The position numbers were made by a program, and so were the translations under genes. Positions 25,680-32,114 of a stretch of DNA of 64,000 bases are shown one piece after another. Under the pieces are notes generated by a model, which was not told the DNA's origin, made no database searches, and worked only from the letters and a program-made list of their open reading frames with translations. Source of the stretch: Streptomyces sp. TRM64462 (GTDB taxonomy: Bacteria; Actinomycetota; Actinomycetes; Streptomycetales; Streptomycetaceae); assembly GCF_013362995.1 (NCBI RefSeq), contig NZ_JABWDV010000227.1, forward strand, positions 1-64,000, written 5' to 3'. Position 1 is the first letter of the stretch; the number at the start of each line of letters is the position of its first letter.

Positions 25680-26854
25680 GAGCTGGCCTTTCGGTGTGCG
25701 GCGCCGCGTTCAACGGCCTCGCGCCGTTCCTCGCTGGTCGAGTGGATGTAGGGCTCCATGGACTGGCTGGAGACGTGCCCCATGAGGTCCTGGACGACAT
25801 CACGATCGACGCCGCCGCGGATCCACCGGGTGGCCGCCGAGTGCCGCAGCATGTGCGGCCGGGCAGCGAAGTCAGCCTTCTTCGCGAGCCGGTCGAACAG
25901 GTCCTTGGCGCCGTGGTACTTCATCGGCTCGCCCAGCGGCTGGCGGAACAGGTTGACGAAGACCATGTCCGACTCGGCCGCCTCCGCGACGGCGTTCCGT
26001 TCGTGCTGGTACTCCGTGTAGAGGCCGACGACATCGGTCTCCACCGGCACCGAACGCGGCTTGCGCGACTTCGCCAGAGCGCCGTTCGCGTTGTTCGCCC
26101 GTCGCCGGATGTGGACATGCGGACCACGCTCGTAGCAGCCCAGCATCCGTGAATCCGCCAGGAAGTGCATGTCCTCACGCCGGAGCCCGAGCACCTCACC
26201 GATCCGGGCCCCGGTGGCCGCGAGCAACGTGACCAGGAACCGGTCCCGGGCGTTGAGGGTCAGCCCAATCAGCGTCTCGATCTGCTCAGACGACAGCCAC
26301 TCGTAGCCCTCGACAGCAACCCGGAACTTGATCGTCCTGGCCCTGACGACCCGAAACTGCCCGTCCTCGCCCGCGTCGTAGCCGGGCGGAAGGTGCCGTA
26401 GGAACTTCGGCTCCCAGAGCATGTTCACGACCTCGGGCGGCACCCATCCACGGGTCGAGCAGAAATCGAGGAACCTCGCCGTGGTGGAGAGGATGACGTT
26501 GGCCGTCTTCTCCTCCCTGTAGCGCGGCTCGGCCGACGCGGCGCGGCCCTTCGGCGGCAACGGCTCTTCGACAAGCCAGCGCAGGAACGCTGAGAGCTGT
26601 CCCAGCGTCGGACGGGTCCAGTCGATCCCGCGCCCGGCGCAGTACGACAGATAGAGCGCAATCCGCCCCGCGTAGGTCCGCTCGGTGTTCACCGAGGACT
26701 CCGGGCCTCGCAGGTTCTCCAGAAAGGCACACGCTTCCGGGTGCAGCTCGTACCCGGCACTGATCACCGCCCATGAGACCGAGCCGTCAAGCGGTGAGAT
26801 CGCCCGCTCGCTACGGAACGGACGGGCATCGACGGCAGCCGTAGCCAACGTCAC
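25676..26854 (-). CDS. tnpA: TnpA-like tyrosine recombinase
   Basis: 392 residues from GTG 26854, preceded by GGGGGG at suitable spacing; no ATG is available nearby. An N-terminal SAM-like core-binding domain (NTERTYAGRIALYLSYC) is followed by the catalytic domain with ATGARIGEVLGLR (Arg), HMLRHSAATRWIRGG (His-x-x-Arg), DLMGHVS (His) and MEPYIH (Tyr). All catalytic residues are present, so the element may still be mobile. It is the promoter-proximal gene of the three-gene operon, 86 bases from the right end, so its promoter must lie among the subterminal repeats. Confidence 0.9.
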   Translation of the reverse strand: MTLATAAVDARPFRSERAISPLDGSVSWAVISAGYELHPEACAFLENLRGPESSVNTERTYAGRIALYLSYCAGRGIDWTRPTLGQLSAFLRWLVEEPLPPKGRAASAEPRYREEKTANVILSTTARFLDFCSTRGWVPPEVVNMLWEPKFLRHLPPGYDAGEDGQFRVVRARTIKFRVAVEGYEWLSSEQIETLIGLTLNARDRFLVTLLAATGARIGEVLGLRREDMHFLADSRMLGCYERGPHVHIRRRANNANGALAKSRKPRSVPVETDVVGLYTEYQHERNAVAEAAESDMVFVNLFRQPLGEPMKYHGAKDLFDRLAKKADFAARPHMLRHSAATRWIRGGVDRDVVQDLMGHVSSQSMEPYIHSTSEERREAVERGAAHRKASS

Positions 26855-26875
26855 AGAAACCCCCCGAATAGTTGT

Positions 26876-26913
26876 GAGGCACGTAGGTGGAGGCAAGACG
26901 TACCTCACGTGCC
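26876..26913. repeat. Right subterminal recombinase-site repeats
   Basis: GAGGCACGTAGG (from 26876) and CGTACCTCACGTGCC (26899-26913) are imperfect inverted copies of the GGCACGTGAGG site also found near the left end. They sit directly upstream of tnpA, so recombinase binding here could also repress its own operon. Confidence 0.5.
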
Positions 26914-26924
26914 AGAGAGCAAGA

Positions 26925-26943
26925 ACAACCCCAAGATAACGAT
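26925..26943. repeat. Right terminus of the mobile element (attR)
   Basis: Read on the minus strand, this end gives TATCTTGGGGTTGTT, the counterpart of the left end TATCTAGGGTTGT. The flanking GAT at 26941-26943 repeats the GAT at 11875-11877 and continues into CGCCGCG of the prepilin gene. Confidence 0.7.
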
Positions 26944-27049
26944 CGCCGCGTGTGCCTTCGCGGCGGTGCTGTACAAGGTCGTCACGAGCGACGCTGTGTC
27001 GGCGGGCCTGCGCTCGGCGATCGGGAGGGCGCTCGATGCGCCGTTCTGA
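26941..27049 (+). pseudogene. 3' part of the interrupted Flp-type prepilin
   Basis: In the prepilin frame this reads IAACAFAAVLYKVVTSDAV and on to RALDAPF, then TGA at 27047-27049. It is the hydrophobic helix and tail missing from the fragment at 11744-11884. Joined at GAT the two give MGTAIAACAFAAVLYK without a frame change. The end overlaps the tadE start. It has no start codon of its own, so it is not expressed as a pilin in this arrangement. Confidence 0.85.
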
Positions 27050-27446
27050 GGCCGCACGCCCCGCCCGCCGCCCCGGCGGAAGGGTCCGGACCGATCGGGG
27101 CTCCGTGACGGCGGAGGCGGCGCTGGCGGTGCCCGCACTGGTGGTGTTCGCGCTCGCCCTGCTCTGGGGTCTTGCCGCGGCGGCTGCGCACATCCAGTGC
27201 GTGGACGCGGCGCGGGCGGGGGCCAGGGCGGCGGCCCGGTCGGAGCCGGAAGGTTCCGCGGTGGCCGCGGCCCGGGCGGCCGCACCGGACGGTGCGCGGG
27301 TTTCGCTGGAGCGGAACGGGGAGCTGTGGCGGGTACGGGTCGAGGCGCCCGCACCAGGGCCGGCCGCGTGGGCCATGACGCTGCGGGCGGACGCGGCCGC
27401 TCTGGCCGAGGACACGGTGGGCGCCGAACCGGAGGCGACGCCGTGA
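27036..27446 (+). CDS. tadE: TadE-like minor pseudopilin
   Basis: 136 residues from ATG 27036, behind GGGAGGG (27023-27029). A basic N-terminus ending DRGSVTAEAALAVPALVVFALALLWG has the TadE pattern: Gly, a Glu five residues on, and a single hydrophobic helix. The rest is a small extracytoplasmic domain. It was originally coupled to the prepilin gene, whose stop it overlaps. With the element inserted it is cut off from the ssd promoter 15 kb upstream, so expression now depends on a promoter near the right end. Confidence 0.8.
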   Translation: MRRSEAARPARRPGGRVRTDRGSVTAEAALAVPALVVFALALLWGLAAAAAHIQCVDAARAGARAAARSEPEGSAVAAARAAAPDGARVSLERNGELWRVRVEAPAPGPAAWAMTLRADAAALAEDTVGAEPEATP

Positions 27447-28015
27447 GCGCCGCGGAAGCCGCCGGCTGCGGCACGGCCGGGGGCCGGCGCGGTGCACCGC
27501 GGCGGGCCGGTGACCGGGGTTTCGCGACCGTGTGGGCCACCGTGACGGCGGGCACGCTCTGCGTGGTCTTCGCCGCGGTGCTCGCCCTCGGGCAGGCGGT
27601 GGCCGCCCGGCACCGCGCAGGCGGTGCGGCCGACCTGGCGGCCCTCGCCGCCGCCGACCGGGCGCTGCGGGGCTCCGCGGCCGCGTGCGACGCCGCTGCC
27701 CGGGTTGCACGGGCGCAGGGCGCCGAGGTGGTGCGGTGCGCTGTGCAGGGCGAGGTCGCCGAGGTGACGGCTCAGGTGCGGATCGGCCCGTACGCCCCGC
27801 GGATCAGGGCGAGGGCGGGCCCTCCGGGGGCTTGGCCTCCGCCGGCGGGACCTCTGTCGACGGGCGACCCCCACGCGGGGCCTCCGCTGACCGGTCATCC
27901 GCCGAGCGCGCTTCCGCCGGCTGGTCCTCCGCCGACTGGGCCTCCACATGCTGAGCTTCCGTCGGCCGGGCCTCCGGCTGCGGGTCCTGCGGGGCTCTGC
28001 GGAGGAGTTCCGTGA
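27443..28015 (+). CDS. TadE-like (Rv3654c-type) secreted protein with Pro-rich tail
   Basis: 190 residues from GTG 27443, overlapping the tadE stop. An N-terminal RGFATVWATVTAGTLCVVFA helix is followed by AAARHRAGGAADLAALAAADRAL, the Rv3654c-like signature found next to TadE in actinobacteria. Family members usually end near residue 125. Here a ~65-residue tail of repeated PPAGPPPTGPPH-type units continues to a stop at 28015. That tail is encoded opposite the low-complexity C-terminus of the helicase (27804 onward), a 212-base convergent overlap; either or both tails may be recent repeat expansions. Confidence 0.75.
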   Translation: MSAAEAAGCGTAGGRRGAPRRAGDRGFATVWATVTAGTLCVVFAAVLALGQAVAARHRAGGAADLAALAAADRALRGSAAACDAAARVARAQGAEVVRCAVQGEVAEVTAQVRIGPYAPRIRARAGPPGAWPPPAGPLSTGDPHAGPPLTGHPPSALPPAGPPPTGPPHAELPSAGPPAAGPAGLCGGVP

Positions 28016-30434
28016 GGAGGCGGACGGCGCCGCGCTTGTGGAGCGGGTCGTTGCCGTTGCCGCACTTGGGGGACTGGATGCAGGACGGGCAGCCCGCGTC
28101 GCACTCGCAGGACGCGATGGCCTCGCGGGTCGCCGTCAGCCAGGCGCGGGCCGTGCGGAACGCGCGCTCAGCGAAGCCCGCGCCGCCCGGGTGGCCGTCG
28201 TACACGAACACCGTCGGCAGCAGCGTGTCGGGATGGAGCGGCACGGACACGCCGCCGATGTCCCAGCGGTCGCAGGTCGCGAACAGCGGCAGGAGCCCGA
28301 TGGACGCGTGCTCGGCGGCGTGCAGGGCACCGCCCAGCTGCTCCGGGTTCACCCGGGCGGCGTCCAGCTGGTCCTCGGTCACCGTCCACCACACGGCCCG
28401 GGTGCGCAGGGTGCGCGGCGGCAGGTCGAGCTTGGTCTCGCCCAGCACCTCGCCCGTGATGAGACGTCGGCGCAGGAAGGAGACGACCTGGTTGGTGACT
28501 TCGACGGACCCGTAGCAGAGCCGGCCGTCCCCCCAGGGGATCTCGGTGTCGGTCTCCAGGACGGAGATGGAGGTGGTGTCACGGGCGGTGGTCGAGTACG
28601 GCGGGCTTGCCTCCTCCACCAGGGCGACGGACTCCTTCAGGTCGAGCTGCCGCACCAGATAGGTGCGCCCCTGGTGCAGGTGGACGGCGCCCTCGTGGAC
28701 CGAGGCGTGGGCGGCCGACGCGTCCACCGTGCCGAGGAGCCTGCCGGTGGCCGCCTCGACGACCTGGACCGGGCTGCCGCCCCCGCCCCGGATGTCGGTG
28801 AGGTCGGAGGCGCGTTCCCGGCGGGTCCAGTACCAGCCGGAGGCCCGCCGGCGCAGCAGCCCGGCGCCCTCCAGCTGCGGCAGCAGACCGGTCGCCGCCG
28901 GCCCGAAGAGGGCGAGGTCGGTGTCGGTGAGCGGGGCCTCGGCGGCCGCCGCGCACAGGTGCGGGGCGAGGACGTACGGGTTGTCCGGGTCCAGCACCGT
29001 CGACTCCACGGGCTGCCGGAACAGCGCCTCGGGATGGTGGACGAGATACGTGTCCAGCGGGTCGTCGCGGGCCACCAGGATGGCCAGGGCACCCTGCCCC
29101 GAGCGGCCGGCCCGCCCCGCCTGCTGCCACAGCGAGGCGCGGGTGCCCGGGTAGCCGGCGATGACCACCGCCCCAAGGCCTGACACGTCGATGCCGAGCT
29201 CCAGGGCGGTGGTGGCGGCGAGCCCGAGGAGTTCACCCGAGTGGAGGGCCTGCTCCAGGGCGCGCCGCTCCTCGGGCAGGTAGCCGCCCCGGTATGCGGC
29301 GACCCGGCGGGCGAGCGAGCGGTCGACCTCGGCGAGGCGCTCCTGCGCGATGACCGAGATCAGCTCGGCGCCGCGCCGGGAGCGGACGAAGGCGACCGAC
29401 CGCACGCCCTGCACGGTCAGGTCGGTGAGCAGGTCGGCCGTCTCGGCGGTGGCGGTGCGGCGCACCGGGGCGCCCTGCTCGCCGTGCAGTTCGGTGAGCG
29501 GCGGCTCCCACAGGGCGAAGACGAGTTCGCCGCGCGGGGACGCGTCGTCGGCGACCTCGTGGACGGGCCGGCCGGTGAGGCGGCCCGCGGCGACGGCCGG
29601 TTCGGCGGCGGTGGCGGAGGCGAGGAGGAAGACCGGTTCGGAGCCGTACCGGGCGCAGAGCCGGCGCAGGCGGCGCAGCACCTGCGCGACGTGCGACCCG
29701 AACACGCCCCGATACGTGTGGCATTCGTCGATGACGACGTAGCGCAGCGCGCGCAGGAAGGAGGACCAGCGGGGGTGGGACGGGAGTATGCCGCGGTGGA
29801 GCATGTCCGGGTTGGTCAGCACGTAGTTGGCGTACTGACGGACCCACTCGCGCTCCTCCACGGGCGTGTCGCCGTCGTACACGGCCGGGCGGATCCGGTT
29901 GCCGAGCGGTGCCGCGAGGGCTTTCACGGCGCGTCGCTGGTCGGCGGCGAGCGCCTTGGTCGGCGCCAGGTACAGGGCGGTCGTGCCCCGCCCGTTCGCC
30001 GCCTCGGATCCGTCCAGGAGGGTGGACAGGACGGGCGCCAGGTAGGCGAGCGACTTGCCGGACGCCGTGCCGGTGGCGATCACCACCGACTCGCCGTCCA
30101 GCGCGTGCTCGGCGGCGGCCGCCTGGTGGGCCCAGGGGTGGTCGATGCCCGCCCCGTGAATGGCGTTGATCACTTCCGGTCGGATGCGATCGGGCCAGAG
30201 GGCATGCCGACCCTCTCTCGGGGGCAGGTGCTCCGTATGAGTGATGCGCGCAGCCCGGCTCGCCCCCGCGGTGAGCCGGTCGAGGACCGCGCCGGGGGAG
30301 GGGCTGTGGGCCCCGCTCTCGGCAGGGCGACTGGGGCGGTGATTCCTGGCCATCGGCACCGAGTGTGTCACCGGCGTGACGGACAATGCTCCCAAGGCGT
30401 CGTGCATGGCTGCTGGTAAGTGATTGAATGCCAT
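27804..30434 (-). CDS. DEAD/DEAH-box helicase with C-terminal zinc module
   Basis: 876 residues from ATG 30434 (MAFNHLPAAM). Helicase motifs: ATGTASGKSLAY (Walker A), LYLAPTKAL, DECHTYRG (DExH), LLASATAAEP, TALELGIDVSG and QQAGRAGRSGQG (motif VI). The C-terminal DUF1998-like region has the Cys cluster CECDAGCPSCIQSPKCGNGN. This is the YprA/MrfA-like repair helicase family, found beside bldG in Streptomyces. The last ~55 residues are a repetitive Glu/Ala/Pro tail overlapping the TadE-like gene on the other strand. It is divergent from bldG with only 78 bases between. Confidence 0.88.
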   Translation of the reverse strand: MAFNHLPAAMHDALGALSVTPVTHSVPMARNHRPSRPAESGAHSPSPGAVLDRLTAGASRAARITHTEHLPPREGRHALWPDRIRPEVINAIHGAGIDHPWAHQAAAAEHALDGESVVIATGTASGKSLAYLAPVLSTLLDGSEAANGRGTTALYLAPTKALAADQRRAVKALAAPLGNRIRPAVYDGDTPVEEREWVRQYANYVLTNPDMLHRGILPSHPRWSSFLRALRYVVIDECHTYRGVFGSHVAQVLRRLRRLCARYGSEPVFLLASATAAEPAVAAGRLTGRPVHEVADDASPRGELVFALWEPPLTELHGEQGAPVRRTATAETADLLTDLTVQGVRSVAFVRSRRGAELISVIAQERLAEVDRSLARRVAAYRGGYLPEERRALEQALHSGELLGLAATTALELGIDVSGLGAVVIAGYPGTRASLWQQAGRAGRSGQGALAILVARDDPLDTYLVHHPEALFRQPVESTVLDPDNPYVLAPHLCAAAAEAPLTDTDLALFGPAATGLLPQLEGAGLLRRRASGWYWTRRERASDLTDIRGGGGSPVQVVEAATGRLLGTVDASAAHASVHEGAVHLHQGRTYLVRQLDLKESVALVEEASPPYSTTARDTTSISVLETDTEIPWGDGRLCYGSVEVTNQVVSFLRRRLITGEVLGETKLDLPPRTLRTRAVWWTVTEDQLDAARVNPEQLGGALHAAEHASIGLLPLFATCDRWDIGGVSVPLHPDTLLPTVFVYDGHPGGAGFAERAFRTARAWLTATREAIASCECDAGCPSCIQSPKCGNGNDPLHKRGAVRLLTELLRRAPQDPQPEARPTEAQHVEAQSAEDQPAEARSADDRSAEAPRGGRPSTEVPPAEAKPPEGPPSP

Positions 30435-30512
30435 CGCGGCTGGCGATCTGTCCCCTGGCTCCGTCGGGGAGACTCGGGGGCGACCGCTCGATAGCAAGGT
30501 GCTGGAGGATCC

Positions 30513-30866
30513 GTGGACCTGTCCCTGTCGACTCGCAATGTGTCCGGCCCTGGTGGCGACCGTACGGTCGTCGAGGTCGGTGGCGAGATTGATGTCTATA
30601 CCGCGCCCAAGCTGCGCGAGCAGTTGGTCGAGTTGGTCAATGACGGCAGTTACCACCTGGTCGTCGACATGGAGGGCGTGGACTTCCTGGACTCGACCGG
30701 CCTCGGCGTGCTCGTGGGCGGCCTGAAGCGTGTGCGGGCCCACGAGGGCTCGCTCCGTCTGGTCTGCAACCAGGAGCGCATTCTGAAGATCTTCCGGATC
30801 ACAGGCCTGACCAAGGTGTTCCCGATCCACACCACGGTCGACGAGGCCGTCGCGGCCACCGACTGA
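30513..30866 (+). CDS. bldG: Anti-sigma factor antagonist BldG
   Basis: 117 residues. STAS fold: [20 protein letters not shown], then [19 protein letters not shown] with the conserved phosphorylatable Ser at residue 61. This equals Ser57 of S. coelicolor BldG; compared with my memory of that sequence a four-residue SGPG-like insert lies near residue 11. Known: BldG is essential for aerial growth and antibiotic production and is reversed by phosphorylation through cognate anti-sigma kinases. GTG start behind GGAGG. The anti-sigma partner follows after an unusually long 537-base gap. Confidence 0.95.
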   Translation: MDLSLSTRNVSGPGGDRTVVEVGGEIDVYTAPKLREQLVELVNDGSYHLVVDMEGVDFLDSTGLGVLVGGLKRVRAHEGSLRLVCNQERILKIFRITGLTKVFPIHTTVDEAVAATD

Positions 30867-31403
30867 CGGACCGCAGGCCCGTGGCCGGCACCGGTGAACC
30901 GGAGCGGTCACGGGTTGGCGGTCCGATGCCGGACCGGCCACGGCCGCCCGCTCGGCTGTCGACCGGCGGGGTTCCGCGCCCACGACAGGGCGCGCGCATC
31001 TCCGGGGCCGCAGTCCGGGCAGCGCCGGCAACCAAGGCGGCGGGGCTTCCGAAGCGGGCTTCCGAGGCGGGGCTTGCGAGGCGAGGGCTTCCGAAGCGGA
31101 AGCTTCCGAAGCGGAAGCCTCCGACCGGCCCGGGTGGCGCCGGTGCCACCGGCGGACCGCCCGAGCAGCGCCGCTGGAGGCTCCGTGCCGGCTCCAGCGC
31201 GGCGGCGGCCGGGCCTGAGGCCGCACCGAAGGCCACCGGGCGCGAGGCTTCGCGTCCCGGTTTCCCTTCCGCTCCGCTTCCGGTCCGGTTCGCATCCGTT
31301 CCGGACGCTCCGGGCCGCACCCGGGGCCCGGAGGCACGGCGGAGGTGACGGGCGCCCGGCCCGCTCCTCCGAGATCCACGCTCGTACGCCCGAGGGGGAC
31401 AGC
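30867..31403. repeat. Spacer between bldG and its anti-sigma gene, with short repeats
   Basis: No supported gene. Between about 31043 and 31125 the motif GGCTTCCGAAGCGG and variants recur five or six times in tandem, including the palindrome CGGAAGCTTCCG, so strong secondary structure is likely within the bldG-anti-sigma transcript. Open frames through here are composition artefacts. Confidence 0.55.
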
Positions 31404-31862
31404 ATGGCCACCGTCGAACTCCGCTTCAGCGCCCAGCCCGAGCACGTCAGGACGGCCCGCCTCGTGGCGGCCGCCGTCGCACGCCGGGCCGGGGTCGACG
31501 AAGCCGTACTGGACGAGCTGAGGCTCGCCGTCGGCGAGGCCTGCTCCCGCGCGGTCGGCCTGCACCGCAGCAACCACGTCACGGCCCCCGTGCGGGTCCT
31601 GCTGACCGAGGAGGAGAAGGCGTTCTCCATCGAGGTCGGCGACGAGGTCCCGGGCGCCGGAGTCGCCGCCGCCGACGCCGCCGGCGTCCCCGGGGCGCGC
31701 CGCGGCGCGCCCGCCGAGGAGTTCGACGACGCGGAGGGCGAGGACCAGATGGGCCTCGCGGTCATCAGCGGCCTCGTCGACGACGTCGAGGTGTCCGCGG
31801 GCGAGCGCGGCGGCGTCATTCGGATGAGCTGGCCCAGGACACGTTCCGTCGACGCGTCCTGA
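31404..31862 (+). CDS. Anti-sigma factor, RsbW-type (BldG partner)
   Basis: 152 residues from ATG 31404 behind GAGGGGGAC. HATPase_c features: DELRLAVGEACSRAV (N box), SIEVGDEVPG (G1-like) and DQMGLAVISGLVDDVEV (G2). This corresponds to the gene directly downstream of bldG in S. coelicolor (SCO3548), whose product interacts with BldG. An Ala/Gly-rich insert (AAADAAGVPGARRGAPAE) loosens the ATP lid. A canonical terminator follows. Confidence 0.9.
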   Translation: MATVELRFSAQPEHVRTARLVAAAVARRAGVDEAVLDELRLAVGEACSRAVGLHRSNHVTAPVRVLLTEEEKAFSIEVGDEVPGAGVAAADAAGVPGARRGAPAEEFDDAEGEDQMGLAVISGLVDDVEVSAGERGGVIRMSWPRTRSVDAS

Positions 31863-31892
31863 GCGTCCGCGCCACATCGTCGCCTCTCCCAC

Positions 31893-31916
31893 GGCCCTGC
31901 TGAGCAGGGCCTTTTT
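31893..31916 (+). terminator. Rho-independent terminator after the bldG operon
   Basis: GGCCCTGC (31893-31900), loop TGA, GCAGGGCC (31904-31911), then TTTTT (31912-31916). It is the clearest intrinsic terminator in the window and separates the bldG operon from hppA. Confidence 0.92.
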
Positions 31917-32114
31917 CATTTCCGCGGATCTTCACGCCGGCGTCAATGCTTTCGCCCCATTACTGCGTCCGGGTGTATTTCGGCAATCGATCACCAATCG
32001 ATCATTTGCCGACCGGCAAGCCGCGGTCAATTGTGTTCTCCAGCGCCCTGTTTTGATCGGGTTCCGCTCCCTAGAATCCGTCCACATCTTGAGCTCTGAC
32101 GTCAAGGAGGACGA

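Larger units (their letters stand above)
11878..26940 (-). mobile_element. Tn554-type element (~15.1 kb) inserted in the prepilin gene
   Basis: The boundaries come from the broken prepilin frame and the terminal inverted repeats. Recombination functions are at the right end as an overlapping three-gene operon on the minus strand: tyrosine recombinase (392 aa), large tyrosine recombinase (844 aa) and coiled-coil protein (189 aa). This order and these sizes match the Tn554 tnpA-tnpB-tnpC family. Cargo from left to right is a 30-codon remnant, Gabija-like gajA/gajB, an 85-aa protein, and two divergent operons with NUDIX, SAHH-like, RsbW-like, YdcF and WbqC genes. No replication, conjugation or virion genes are present. 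Removing the bases between the two GAT copies restores the prepilin frame. Confidence 0.85.

Noticed and set aside
11878-26940. Reading the element as a prophage or an actinobacterial conjugative element
   Set aside because: No capsid, portal, terminase, lysis, replication or FtsK-like transfer genes; the recombinase trio fits a Tn554-type transposon.
30881-31348. Open frames between bldG and the anti-sigma gene as a coding gene
   Set aside because: Arg/Pro/Gly-rich on several frames at once, without a ribosome site; explained by short GC-rich tandem repeats.
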